Shown here one piece after another: positions 1 to 8,164 of a stretch of DNA of 64,000 bases. Location of the stretch: assembly GCF_902499125.1 (NCBI RefSeq), contig NZ_CABVPX010000004.1, forward strand, positions 1 through 64,000, written 5' to 3'. Made by a program: the position numbers and the translations under genes. The notes under the pieces are model-generated. The model had not been told where the DNA came from and did no database searches. It saw nothing but the letters and a program-made list of their open reading frames with translations. Each line of letters begins with the position of its first letter. Positions within the stretch are counted from its first letter, which is position 1. The stretch is from Burkholderia arboris. Its GTDB lineage: Bacteria > Pseudomonadota > Gammaproteobacteria > Burkholderiales > Burkholderiaceae.

Positions 1-134
1 GTGGCCGACGAGTTGTTCTGGTAAGCGATACCGTTGTCGACGATACCGTACAGGGTCACGCTGCTCTGGGCGTGGGCAGCGGTAGCGGCTGCAAGGCCCA
101 CTGCCGTCATGGCGAAAGCGACGCGCTTTTTCAT
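1..134 (-). CDS. Gram-negative porin, N-terminal part (truncated by window edge)
   Basis: Only the first 44 codons are present; the gene continues leftwards out of the window. The reading frame begins MKKRVAFAMTAVGLAAATAA and has a classical Sec signal peptide ending AHA-QS. The mature start, QSSVTLYGIVDNGI, is the first beta-strand signature of Burkholderia OmpC-type general porins. A Shine-Dalgarno-like GGAG lies about 6 bases upstream of the ATG. The product should be an outer-membrane trimeric channel. It resembles the complete porin at 25754-26845, which has the same QSSVTMYGIMDAGI-type start. Family assignment is firm; substrate preference cannot be read from the fragment. Confidence 0.9.
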   Translation of the reverse strand, partial: MKKRVAFAMTAVGLAAATAAHAQSSVTLYGIVDNGIAYQNNSSA

Positions 135-610
135 TGATTCTCCGTCCTCAAAGAATGATTTCTTTTCTGGTGTGGTTTTATGACTGACACATGTGCGAGT
201 ACATGCCGACGCGATTCTGACGGATTACCAATTGTTTCCCAATACGTGCAGTCGGTCATCGTATGATCGACGCAACGCACGGGTTCACCAAGCGGTTACA
301 TAACACCTTGAAACGCTTATGCAGCGGGCCTTTCCGGCATTTCCCGGTGAAAACCCTAGCTTTACATTTTTACTGGTGCAACACGACCGTCCGATGTCGT
401 CAGACGCCTTCGGCAAAAAATCATCTTACAAATGCGCGGTCGCAGCTGACACTGCGATTCACGCCGCCGCGCAGGATCGCTGACATTCATGACACCCACA
501 TTTCGGGAAGCGAAATCATGAAAACGTTTTAGTCGATCGGCGGGAAACCGGACGGGCGCGGCCCGGCGAACGCGGGCCGAGGGGATGCCGGCGCAGTGCG
601 CCGGCGATAT
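135..610. other. Intergenic region: porin promoter side and end of the synthase gene
   Basis: No convincing gene. An 89-codon frame at 263-532 lacks a ribosome site and normal codon bias. The left part, less GC-rich than the genes, must carry the porin promoter reading leftwards, but I cannot pick unambiguous -35/-10 boxes. The right end carries GC-rich inverted repeats (559-579 and 587-605). Confidence 0.6.
587..605 (-). terminator. Hairpin just downstream of the squalene/phytoene synthase stop
   Basis: A perfect 9-bp inverted repeat, GCCGGCGCA / TGCGCCGGC with a one-base centre, starts 6 bases beyond the stop codon of the leftward gene. A second stem (CGGCCC...GGGCCG, 559-579) follows. There is no long T-run, so intrinsic termination is plausible rather than proven. 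Confidence 0.5.
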
Positions 611-1675
611 TCAGCGCGATGCCGGGCCGGCGAGCCGCGCGTTCAACGCATCGGTGAGCGCGGCCATGCGCGCGCGGATCGCCGTGTTCGACCCGACCAG
701 CGCAAGCGACGACGCCATGATCCGGTAGATGCGCTTTCTCGGCACCTTGGCCGGCTTCGCCGGATCGAGCCACGCATCGTGGCCGGCCAGCAGCTCGAGC
801 GTTTCGAGGCCGATCATGATCGGCCACAGGCACGCGAGCCGCAGCCGCATGTAACGGCGCGGAATCGCGAGCGTATACAGGCACGCGTCGCGATACTGGT
901 CGAGCGTCACGCGCAACAGGTCGACCAGCACGCCGCGCGCACGCGCCGACGCACCGGGTTGCATCAGGTCGGCCACACCGAGCCCGTGCGCGCCCAGTAC
1001 GGCGTCCGGCAGATAGCAGCGGCCGATGCGCAGGTCCTTCGCACAGTCGCGCAGGATGTTGGTCATCTGCAGCGCCTTGCCGAAACGGATGCCCTTCTCC
1101 CGCATGTCCGGCAGGTCCCAGCCGCGCGCGGCGCGCGTGTGCGCGCCCGTCATGTCGGTCCAGAACTCGCCGACGCAGCCGGCAACGAGGTACGTGTAGC
1201 GATCGAGTTCGCCGCGCGTCGGCAGCGACGCAACCTGCCCCGACTGCTCGTCCGGGAACGTGTGCAGGTCGAATTCCATCCCTGAGATCAGCGTCGCGAC
1301 GACCTTGCGGATCGACGCGCGATCCGCATCCGGCTGCGCGCGCAGCAGCGCGAGCATCGGCTCCATCGAGCCGAGCAGCACATGCTCGTGCGAATCGGTC
1401 TGCATCCGCGTCACGTCCTCGAGCGAACGCGACAGCGCCGCGCCGTCGCCGAGCCGCTCGATCTCGTCGCGCAGGCCGGTCAGCAACGCCGCGCGGCGAC
1501 CGGGCGCGACGAGCGCGGTGTCGGCGATCGTGTCGGCCGCGCGCGCGAGCAGGTACGCAAGGCCGACCGGGTCGCGCATGCCGTCGGGCAGCACGCGCAG
1601 CGTCAGGTAGAAGGAGCGGGAAACGTTCTTCAGCAGCTCGCCGAGCAAATAGGCGGGATCGGTATGGGTCGTCAT
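611..1675 (-). CDS. Squalene/phytoene synthase family protein (head-to-head prenyl transferase)
   Basis: This 354-aa protein belongs to the trans-isoprenyl diphosphate synthase (head-to-head) family, which condenses two farnesyl diphosphates (squalene, hopanoid precursors) or two geranylgeranyl diphosphates (phytoene). Two aspartate-rich Mg-binding motifs are visible: DTIAD about 50 residues in, and NILRDCAKD in the middle, the canonical second DxxxD. The start is set at MTTHTDPAYLLGELL because a longer frame to 1807 adds only a low-complexity Arg/Ala leader. No hopanoid cyclase or hpn genes lie nearby, so it is a stand-alone gene. By family, squalene synthesis for hopanoids is the likeliest role in Burkholderia; the substrate is inferred. 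Confidence 0.85.
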   Translation of the reverse strand: MTTHTDPAYLLGELLKNVSRSFYLTLRVLPDGMRDPVGLAYLLARAADTIADTALVAPGRRAALLTGLRDEIERLGDGAALSRSLEDVTRMQTDSHEHVLLGSMEPMLALLRAQPDADRASIRKVVATLISGMEFDLHTFPDEQSGQVASLPTRGELDRYTYLVAGCVGEFWTDMTGAHTRAARGWDLPDMREKGIRFGKALQMTNILRDCAKDLRIGRCYLPDAVLGAHGLGVADLMQPGASARARGVLVDLLRVTLDQYRDACLYTLAIPRRYMRLRLACLWPIMIGLETLELLAGHDAWLDPAKPAKVPRKRIYRIMASSLALVGSNTAIRARMAALTDALNARLAGPASR

Positions 1676-2050
1676 GGGTCGGGAAAAATCGGCCGGCGCG
1701 AGCCCCGGACGCACTCGGGCGCCGGGCGCCCGCGCCGTCCGCGAGTCGCCGCATCGTCGCGCCGGGCGGGCGTCGGCCCCCGGCGCGGCGATGCAAAATT
1801 CCCGCAAGTTTAGTGCATCCGGCGCGCGGCCTGCCTGCGGCGGCCGGATTGCGGCATACGCCAGGCCATCGTCAACGCGCCTGTCACGGGCATCGCACCC
1901 TAAAAAATCAGAACGGAAAGGTCAAAGTAATACATATGTAATTATTCGGTGCGACGATCGCGCACCGTTCGATCCCGTGCGGCACGGCCCCCCGGCCGCG
2001 CCGCCGGAACGACCGCCCTTTTCCGACTCCCGTTTCGAAGGTTCATCGAC
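1676..2050. promoter_or_regulatory. Divergent intergenic region between the synthase and glycerophosphodiesterase genes
   Basis: This 375-bp spacer separates two divergent genes and must contain both promoters. Most is GC-rich, but 1900-1950 is AT-rich and includes a perfect 10-bp palindrome TACATATGTA (1931-1940) followed by AATTATT, the only promoter-like stretch. A sequence-specific regulator cannot be named. Confidence 0.4.
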
Positions 2051-3196
2051 ATGCTCTTCAAGCGCCCGACCTCCCTGCGCTATGTCCCGTTCGCCTGTGC
2101 CGCCGCGTTCCTGCTCGCCGCGTGCGGCGGCGACGACGATGTGGCGTCCGATCCCACGCAGCCGATTTCCGCGAAGGTCCAGGTGGTCGGCCATCGCGGC
2201 GCGAGCGCGCTGCGCCCCGAACACACGCTCGCGTCGTACCGCAAGGCGGTCGAGGACGGCGCGGACGTGATCGAGCCCGATCTCGTGTCGACGCGCGACG
2301 GCGTGCTCGTCGCGCGCCACGAGAACGAGATCTCGGGCACGACGAACGTGTCGGTGCTGCCGCAGTTCGCGAGCCGCAAGGCGACCAAGACGATCGACGG
2401 CGCCCAGCTGACCGGCTGGTTCACCGAGGACTTCACGCTCGCCGAGCTGAAGACGCTGCGGGCGCGCGAGCGCATTCCGCAGGTCCGCCCCGCGAACACC
2501 GCGTACAACGACCAGTTCGAGATTCCGACGTTCGACGAGATCGTCGCGCTCGCGAAGCAGATGTCCGCGCAGACCGGCCGCACGATCCACCTGTATCCGG
2601 AAACCAAGCATCCGACCTACTTCCAGTCGATCAATCTGCCGCTCGAGGACCGTCTCGTCGACGCGCTGCTGAAGGATACGTACACGTCGCGCACGGCGAC
2701 CGTCTACATCCAGTCGTTCGAGGTCGCGAACCTGAAGACGATCCGCAACCGGATCAGGTCGAGCCAGCCGAACTGGAAGCTCGTGCAGCTGATGGACGAA
2801 GCCGGCCAGCGCCCGTACGACTTCGTCAAGGCCAACGACAAGCGCACCTACGGCGACCTGTCGACGCGCGACGGCATGCGCGAGATCGCGACTTATGCGA
2901 ACGGCGTCGGTCCGTACAAGACGTCGATCATCGCGGTCGCCGCGGACGGCACGCTGCAGCAACCGACGCCGTACGTGCGCTACGCGCACGAGGCCGGCCT
3001 CGTCGTGCATCCGTACACGTTCCGTCCGGAGAACAACTTCCTGCCCGCGTCGCTGAAGGACGGCGGCACGCCGGCCACGCGCAATACGGCCGGCTCGGTG
3101 CGCGAGATCCAGGCGTACCTGCGCGCGGGCATCGACGGCTTCTTCACCGACGATCCGGCCGTCGGCCGCACGGCCGTCGATACGTTCAAGCGCTGA
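2051..3196 (+). CDS. Glycerophosphodiester phosphodiesterase, lipoprotein (GlpQ-like)
   Basis: The 381-aa protein hydrolyses glycerophosphodiesters to sn-glycerol 3-phosphate plus alcohol by family assignment. The N-terminus has a hydrophobic segment ending LLAAC, a lipobox, followed by GGDDD, so it should be lipid-anchored and periplasm- or outer-membrane-facing. The catalytic GDPD signature is clear: VVGHRGASALRPEHT (catalytic His-Arg and downstream Glu), then the metal-binding EPDLVSTRDGVLVARHE. A second conserved part, HLYPETKHPTYF, and a C-terminal GIDGFFTDDP complete the TIM barrel. The start at 2051 places the signal peptide immediately at the N-terminus; an upstream in-frame extension to 1949 would bury it. 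It probably recovers phosphate or glycerol phosphate from phospholipid headgroups. Confidence 0.93.
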   Translation: MLFKRPTSLRYVPFACAAAFLLAACGGDDDVASDPTQPISAKVQVVGHRGASALRPEHTLASYRKAVEDGADVIEPDLVSTRDGVLVARHENEISGTTNVSVLPQFASRKATKTIDGAQLTGWFTEDFTLAELKTLRARERIPQVRPANTAYNDQFEIPTFDEIVALAKQMSAQTGRTIHLYPETKHPTYFQSINLPLEDRLVDALLKDTYTSRTATVYIQSFEVANLKTIRNRIRSSQPNWKLVQLMDEAGQRPYDFVKANDKRTYGDLSTRDGMREIATYANGVGPYKTSIIAVAADGTLQQPTPYVRYAHEAGLVVHPYTFRPENNFLPASLKDGGTPATRNTAGSVREIQAYLRAGIDGFFTDDPAVGRTAVDTFKR

Positions 3197-3206
3197 CACG
3201 CGCGAC

Positions 3207-3241
3207 CCGGGCGCGGCGCACGTCGCACGCACCGCGCCCGG
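3207..3241. terminator. GC-rich hairpin between convergent genes
   Basis: CCGGGCGCGG (3207-3216) pairs perfectly with CCGCGCCCGG (3232-3241) over a 15-nt loop. It lies between the ends of two converging genes, so it may serve both directions. There is no clear T-run. Confidence 0.45.
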
Positions 3242-3255
3242 TTGCACCGTATCGG

Positions 3256-4878
3256 TCAGATCACGTTGAAGTGGTGCGTGCCGTCCCGCTTCAACTGGTC
3301 GACCAACCCGTATTCCCAGTCGAGATACGCCTGCATCGCGGCCGCCGCGTTGTCGGTGCCTTCGTACGGGCGCCGGTAGCGGTCGACGCGCGGCGACGCG
3401 AGATGCGTCTCGCCGCTTTCGAGCGGCAGCCCCGCGTCGATCCACGCGGCCGTGCCGCCGGTCAGCACCGAGATGTCGGCCGACGCCGGCAGCAACGCGC
3501 GTGCATCGTCCGCCGCGAACCGCGCCAGCAGGCTCGATCCGCACGTGAACACATAGCGCTTCGCGGGCGGGATCGCCGCGAGCGCATCGCGCAACTGCGC
3601 GCGCACGGCGAACCACGCGCCCGGAATATGGCGCTTCACGTAATTCGCGCTGGCCGTCACGTCGACGATCGCGAGTTCGCCGGGCGCCGCTTCCTTCAGC
3701 CAGCCCGCGAGCGTCGCGGGCGACACGTCGGTCGCAGGCGGCGTTGCCGGCACGTCGCGCGGCGGCTGGCCGCGCTCGCCGAACGCGGCCTCGCCGGCCG
3801 GTTCCACGACACGCACGTCCCAGCCCATCTGCGCGAGCCACGACGCGGTCATGTCCGCGCGCACGCCGTCGTCATCGGCGAGCACGATCCGTGCACCGCG
3901 CACGGCCGCGTGATGGTCGGTCTCCTGCACGAGCTGGCCGCCCGGCGTGCTCAGGAAGCCCGGCAGGTGGCCGGCTTCATATTCCTCCGGCGTGCGCACG
4001 TCGAAGCGGTACAGCGTGCGGCCCGGCTCGTCGAGCGCGGCGACGTCGGCCAGCGCCATGCGCGGCACGCCGGCACGTTCGGCCACCGCGCGTGCAGCCT
4101 GACGCGCGTCGGCGCGCTGCGTCGCGTCGATCTCGTCCGGAAAGCGGCGGGCGGCGCCGCGCTCGAGCGCCTGGCCCGCGAGCGTCCAGCCGATCGTGCC
4201 GTTGCGCAGTGCCGCGACCGGATTCGGCAGCCCCGCGTTGACGAGCGACTGCGTGCCGATGATGCTGCGCGTGCGGCCCGCGCAGTTGACGACCACCTGC
4301 GTCGCCGGATCGGGCGCTAGCGCACGCACGCGCAGCACGAGTTCCGCGCCCGGTACGCTCGTCGACGTCGGGATGTTCATCGTCTGGTATTCGTCGAACC
4401 GGCGCGCGTCGACGATCACGACATCGGCCTTCGCATCGATCAGCGCCTGGACTTCCTGCGCGGACAGCGACGGCGTATGGCGTTCGGCCTCGACCCATTC
4501 GCCGAACGACTTGCTCGGCACGTTCACGTCGATGAACAGCTCGCCGCCCGCAGCCTGCCAGCCGGCAAGGCCGCCGTCGAGCAACCGCACATCGGTATAG
4601 CCGAGTGCCGCGAGCTTCGCGGCCGCGCGCGGCGCGAGATCCTCGCCGCCCGCGTCGCCGAACACGACGATCGGCGTGTCACGGCGCGGAATCCGCGTCC
4701 ATGCGTCGAGTTCGAGCTTCGACAGCGGGAAGTTGGCAGCCCACAGCGGATGGCCCTGCGCGTACGGATCTTCCTCGCGTACGTCGATCAGCGCGAGCTC
4801 GTCGCGGGCCAGCAGGCGTGCGCGCACGTCTTGATACGACGCGACGGGAAAACGGGAGGTGGAATCGGCGGATTGCGT
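3256..4878 (-). CDS. Multidomain rhodanese-like sulfurtransferase (four rhodanese modules)
   Basis: Roughly 540 aa with four consecutive rhodanese folds. Active-site cysteines are visible only in module 2 (VVNCAGRTRS) and module 4 (VFTCGSSLLAR). The equivalent loops of module 1 (VVFGDAGGEDL) and module 3 (IVLADDDGVRAD) have no cysteine and are presumably structural or regulatory. Rhodaneses move sulfane sulfur between thiols or to cyanide. The chosen start is a GTG giving MTQSADSTSRFPV, just before the first module; an ATG at 4962 would add 28 residues. It lies directly downstream of cysteine dioxygenase on the same strand, which points to a role in cysteine-sulfur or sulfite/thiosulfate handling. 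The physiological acceptor is unknown. Confidence 0.88.
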   Translation of the reverse strand, partial: TQSADSTSRFPVASYQDVRARLLARDELALIDVREEDPYAQGHPLWAANFPLSKLELDAWTRIPRRDTPIVVFGDAGGEDLAPRAAAKLAALGYTDVRLLDGGLAGWQAAGGELFIDVNVPSKSFGEWVEAERHTPSLSAQEVQALIDAKADVVIVDARRFDEYQTMNIPTSTSVPGAELVLRVRALAPDPATQVVVNCAGRTRSIIGTQSLVNAGLPNPVAALRNGTIGWTLAGQALERGAARRFPDEIDATQRADARQAARAVAERAGVPRMALADVAALDEPGRTLYRFDVRTPEEYEAGHLPGFLSTPGGQLVQETDHHAAVRGARIVLADDDGVRADMTASWLAQMGWDVRVVEPAGEAAFGERGQPPRDVPATPPATDVSPATLAGWLKEAAPGELAIVDVTASANYVKRHIPGAWFAVRAQLRDALAAIPPAKRYVFTCGSSLLARFAADDARALLPASADISVLTGGTAAWIDAGLPLESGETHLASPRVDRYRRPYEGTDNAAAAMQAYLDWEYGLVDQLKRDGTHHFNVI

Positions 4879-4986
4879 CACGATGTCTCTGGGTTGAATA
4901 CGTTGAAGTCGGTGAAGAAAGCGGAACGGATCAATCTTGGGCCTGCCGGCACGCGCCCGCAACGGGCCGCGACGACGGGCGTTGCG

Positions 4987-5553
4987 TCAGGCATTCGAAT
5001 AGCCCGACACGAAAGGCTTCACGGTGCCGTCGTCCAGGAACACCGCGCGCTCGACCTTGCCGATGTTCGCGCCGTACACGTGAATGCTGATCGACACCTG
5101 GTCGGCAAATGCGTTGGTCACGCGATGGACGTCGCCGATGCGCGGCGACACGGCCTCGACCTCGCCGGGCGCCAGCCGCACGGCGTCGCCCGCGGCCACC
5201 GGCTTGCCCGCTGCGTCGAACCGGTACGGCTGCGAGAACTCGCCGCCGCGCAGCATCCCGATCAGCCCCCACACCGTGTGGTTGTGGATCGGCGTCGTCT
5301 GGCCGGGGCCCCACACGAAGCTGACGACTGAGAACCGCTCGTCCGGATCGAGATGCAGCAGGTATTGCCGATAGCGCTCGGGATCGGGCTGCGCGAACGC
5401 GTCGGGCAACCAGTCGTCGTGTTCGACGAGCGCGGCGAGCAATGCGCCGCCCTCGTCGAGAATGCGCGCCTCGTTCGCGCCGGACGCGAGCAGCGCGCCC
5501 AGACCGTCGACGAACGGACGCAGCGGCGTCTGCTGCAACGAAAGCGTACTCAT
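4987..5553 (-). CDS. Cysteine dioxygenase family protein (cupin)
   Basis: A 188-aa cupin that by family oxidises cysteine (or 3-mercaptopropionate) with O2 to the sulfinate, using mononuclear Fe(II). The metal site is visible: TPIHNHTVWGLIGMLRGGE gives the first two histidines, and RVTNAFADQVSISIHVYG supplies the third. It lies in the cytoplasm. Start chosen at MSTLSLQQTPLRPF because GGAGACAGCCG sits just upstream; a longer frame to 5625 runs through the divergent promoter. It is first in a two-gene unit with the multidomain rhodanese downstream, and is divergent from a LysR regulator. Bacterial members include both cysteine and 3-mercaptopropionate dioxygenases; the sequence alone does not let me separate these. 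Confidence 0.88.
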   Translation of the reverse strand: MSTLSLQQTPLRPFVDGLGALLASGANEARILDEGGALLAALVEHDDWLPDAFAQPDPERYRQYLLHLDPDERFSVVSFVWGPGQTTPIHNHTVWGLIGMLRGGEFSQPYRFDAAGKPVAAGDAVRLAPGEVEAVSPRIGDVHRVTNAFADQVSISIHVYGANIGKVERAVFLDDGTVKPFVSGYSNA

Positions 5554-5565
5554 CGGCTGTCTCCT

Positions 5566-5601
5566 CGAATATGATGCCGAATATGATGGATCGTCATGAT
5601 G
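5566..5601. promoter_or_regulatory. Phased repeat array in the cysteine dioxygenase/LysR divergent promoter
   Basis: The 74-bp divergent spacer carries an 11-bp direct repeat CGAATATGATG at 5566-5576 and again at 5578-5588, and a third ATGATG at 5596-5601, so ATGATG recurs every 12-13 bp. ATGA-N7-TCAT within it also fits a T-N11-A LysR box. This is the natural binding region for the adjacent LysR protein (inference). Confidence 0.5.
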
Positions 5602-5627
5602 CACCCGAAAGACCATGCAGAACAAAC

Positions 5628-6545
5628 ATGAAAATTAGCGATATCGACGCTTTTGCAGCGGTCGTCCGCTGCCAGACCCTGAGCCAGGCCGCGGCCGAGC
5701 TCGGGATGACGCAGCCCGCGATCACGCGGCGCGTCCAGAATCTCGAGGAAGCGCTCGGCGTGATCCTGCTCGACCGCAACACGAAGCCGCCGCGCCCGAC
5801 CGACATCGGCCGGCAGGTCTTCGAGCAGTGTCGCGCGATCCTGCGCGAGGTCGATGCGCTGCGCGAGCTGACGGCCGGTGAGCAGCCGCCCGCCGGCGAA
5901 TTCCGGATCGGGCTCACGCAGGGGCTCGGCGAACTGATGTTGCCGGCGCTGATCGCCGATCTCGCCGCGCAGTGGCCCGCGCTCGCGACGCAGGTCACGA
6001 CGGCCTGGGGCGGGATGCTCGTCGAGCGTGTCGCCCGCCGCGAACTCGATGCGGCGCTCGTGTTCCTCGCACGCGAAATGGTGCTGCCGGCGCAGGTCGA
6101 GGGCGAACGGCTGCTGGCCACGCGGCTCGTTGCAGTCGGCCGCCGGGGCGACTGGCCGCGCCGCAGCTACCGGCTCGCCGATTGCCACGCGCGCGGCTGG
6201 GTGCTCAACCCGGACGGCTGCGGCTTTCGCGCGGGGCTGCGGCGCGCGCTCGACGCGCAAGGCCTGCCGATGCCGGTCACGCTCGACACCTACGGCCGCG
6301 ACCTGCAACTGCAGAGCGTCGCGAATGGCTTCGGCCTGGGGTTGATGCCGCTGCCGCTCGTCGAAGGCAGCCCGCTGCGCGATGCGCTCGACATCGTGCC
6401 GCTCGCCGATTTCAAGCCGCAGATCGATCTGTGGCTGCTGCGCCGGCGCGATGCGGCCCGCTTCGACGCGCCGCTCACGGCCGTCGCCACACATGCACGC
6501 GCGGCGTTTGCCGTGCCCGGGCAATCGCACGGCAAGGCCGCTTAA
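5628..6545 (+). CDS. LysR-family transcriptional regulator
   Basis: 305 aa with the standard LysR layout. The N-terminal winged HTH runs from MKISDIDAFAAVVRCQTL through ITRRVQNLEEALGV to about residue 65. A linker and a two-lobed effector-binding domain containing ADLAAQWPAL and a late GFGLGLMPLPLVEG stretch follow. The start is the first in-frame ATG giving the canonical N-terminus. It is transcribed divergently from the cysteine dioxygenase/rhodanese pair with only 74 bp between starts, so it most likely controls that pair in response to a cysteine- or sulfur-derived ligand (inference). The gene converges on the acyl-CoA dehydrogenase-like gene to its right. Confidence 0.92.
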   Translation: MKISDIDAFAAVVRCQTLSQAAAELGMTQPAITRRVQNLEEALGVILLDRNTKPPRPTDIGRQVFEQCRAILREVDALRELTAGEQPPAGEFRIGLTQGLGELMLPALIADLAAQWPALATQVTTAWGGMLVERVARRELDAALVFLAREMVLPAQVEGERLLATRLVAVGRRGDWPRRSYRLADCHARGWVLNPDGCGFRAGLRRALDAQGLPMPVTLDTYGRDLQLQSVANGFGLGLMPLPLVEGSPLRDALDIVPLADFKPQIDLWLLRRRDAARFDAPLTAVATHARAAFAVPGQSHGKAA

Positions 6546-6552
6546 CCCGGCG

Positions 6553-6577
6553 GGGCGGCACGTCCACCGCGCCGCCC
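6553..6577. terminator. Hairpin between convergent LysR and acyl-CoA dehydrogenase-like genes
   Basis: GGGCGGC (6553-6559) pairs with GCCGCCC (6571-6577) around an 11-nt loop, positioned just past the LysR stop codon. It lacks a poly-T tail, so its function is only suggested by position. Confidence 0.35.
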
Positions 6578-6606
6578 GGTCGTCACGCGCGACACCCCAG
6601 CCTCGC

Positions 6607-7950
6607 TCATGCATCGTGTCGATCGCGTTCGACCTCGCTGCGTGACGCGTCTCCCGCCTCGATCCTCGTTTCGCTCGCGCTTGCCGCGTCAAGCGCCGCC
6701 CGCCCCGCCGCCACCGCGATCGCGTCGTCCTGCGGCGTATGCACACGGCTGCACAGCACGTCGCGATAGTGGCGTTCGAGCGGATTGGCGCGGCTCAGCC
6801 CGTGATTGCCCGACAGCTTCAGCGCCTGCTCGACCACGCGGATCGCGTGCCCGGTCACGGTGCGTTTGACGAGGCCGCTCGTCGTCACGGACGGCGCGTT
6901 GCCCGCGTCGGTGCGTGCGATGTGATCGTCGAGCAGCACCCGGTTCGTGTGCAGCCAGCCCTCGATTTCGCCGACGGCTTCCTGCACGCGCGGCAGCGTC
7001 GCGAGCGGCGCGCCGAGCCCGCTCGGCGCACGCGTCGTCGCGAATCCGGCCAGCCAGTCGCGCGACGCGCGCGCAACCGCGTCGTACAGGCTGCCGAGCA
7101 GCGCGACCATCCACGCTTGCTGGTCGGCCTGCGCGTCGGCATCCGCATGGGTCGCGCCCGACACGGCCCACGCGTCCGGCGCGCGCACGTCGACCGCGTG
7201 ATCGGGCGGCACCCACGCATCGTCGAACACGACTTCGTGACTGCCCGATGCGCGCAAACCGAGGTGGTTCCAGCTTTCGATCACGCGGATGCGGTCGCCG
7301 TCCGCGTCGCGGTCGCGCGGAACGAGAAACACGCCAACGCGCGACTCCGGTTCGTCGGTGCGTGCCCACACGGCCAGCCAGCGCAGTGCCGGAATGCCGG
7401 TGCTGTACAGCTTGTGGCCCGACAGCCGCCAGCCGTCGCCGTCGCGACGCGCGATGGTTGCCGGGAGCCCGCCGCGCGACGGCGAGCCGAGTGCCGGCTC
7501 GACGCGCAGCGCGTTGATCAGCGCGCCGTGCGCGACCGCGCTGTCGAACACCGCGCGCCGCACCTGGGCCGGCCAGCGGTTGTCGGCGCGGCCAAGCGCG
7601 CGATGCTGCAGGTACGTCATCGTCAGTACCAGCGCGGTGGCCGGATCAGACCGCGCGACGGCTGCCACGATCCGGCTCGCCTGCGCGAGCGTCGCACCGG
7701 CGCCGCCATGCTCGCGCGGCACCACCTGCGCGATCAGCCCCGCGCGATGCAGCCGCGCAAAGTTCTCGTGCGGAAAACGGCCTTCAACGTCGTTGCGGGC
7801 CGCATCGTCGGCAAGCTCGGGGGCGAGACGGTCGAGCAGCGCGGCGACGCGTGCGTCGTTCGCCCGGTCGGCGTCGCCGGCATCGTCGGCAGGCAGGAGG
7901 CGCAGCGCAGGCTGCGGGGACGGCGAGGAAGCGGCAAGGCTGGCGGACAT
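6607..7950 (-). CDS. Acyl-CoA dehydrogenase-fold flavoprotein (SfnB/DszC-type)
   Basis: A 447-aa member of the acyl-CoA dehydrogenase superfamily, probably an FMN/FAD-dependent monooxygenase or oxidase of the organosulfur branch. Visible hallmarks are HGGAGATLAQASRIVAAVA near residue 90, the substrate/flavin segment DGDGWRLSGHKLYSTGIPA, WNHLGLRASGSHEVVFDD, and the C-terminal helix with LKLSGNHGLSRANPLERHYRD. The start MSASLAASSPSPQP is chosen because the upstream extension lacks family similarity. It is divergent from the SsuD-like monooxygenase with a 214-bp shared promoter region. Members of this branch (SfnB, DszC) act in sulfone or sulfide metabolism; the actual substrate here is unknown. 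Confidence 0.82.
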   Translation of the reverse strand: MSASLAASSPSPQPALRLLPADDAGDADRANDARVAALLDRLAPELADDAARNDVEGRFPHENFARLHRAGLIAQVVPREHGGAGATLAQASRIVAAVARSDPATALVLTMTYLQHRALGRADNRWPAQVRRAVFDSAVAHGALINALRVEPALGSPSRGGLPATIARRDGDGWRLSGHKLYSTGIPALRWLAVWARTDEPESRVGVFLVPRDRDADGDRIRVIESWNHLGLRASGSHEVVFDDAWVPPDHAVDVRAPDAWAVSGATHADADAQADQQAWMVALLGSLYDAVARASRDWLAGFATTRAPSGLGAPLATLPRVQEAVGEIEGWLHTNRVLLDDHIARTDAGNAPSVTTSGLVKRTVTGHAIRVVEQALKLSGNHGLSRANPLERHYRDVLCSRVHTPQDDAIAVAAGRAALDAASASETRIEAGDASRSEVERDRHDA

Positions 7951-8164
7951 CGAGACGGATTCCCTGGGGAGTGCAAACACGGCGCCAACGCGCGCCCGAT
8001 CATTCACGAGCCCACAGCGTATGCGCAACGCAACCGGCCCCAAACCATGCAAATCTGATATTCAAATCGGGATTGATTATTTCCATTCCGCATGATCGCG
8101 GCGTTAACCTGCGCTCCATTCCTGCCCGGCCGTGCGCCGGGATACCCCTGCACCGGAGACCCAG
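7951..8164. promoter_or_regulatory. Divergent promoter region of the organosulfur island
   Basis: This 214-bp spacer separates the leftward flavoprotein from the rightward monooxygenase-transport operon. The section 8045-8090 is markedly AT-rich (TCTGATATTCAAATCGGG, then TTGATTATTTCCATT) and is the likeliest promoter core. I see no assignable operator. Confidence 0.4.

Noticed and set aside
263-532. 89-codon frame upstream of the synthase gene
   Set aside because: No ribosome site, no coding bias, no recognisable domain; it lies in the porin promoter region.
1922-3841. Long 639-codon minus-strand frame across the glycerophosphodiesterase gene
   Set aside because: It is antisense to a well-recognised gene and its translation is an Arg/Ala-rich low-complexity sequence, a known artefact of high-GC third-position bias.
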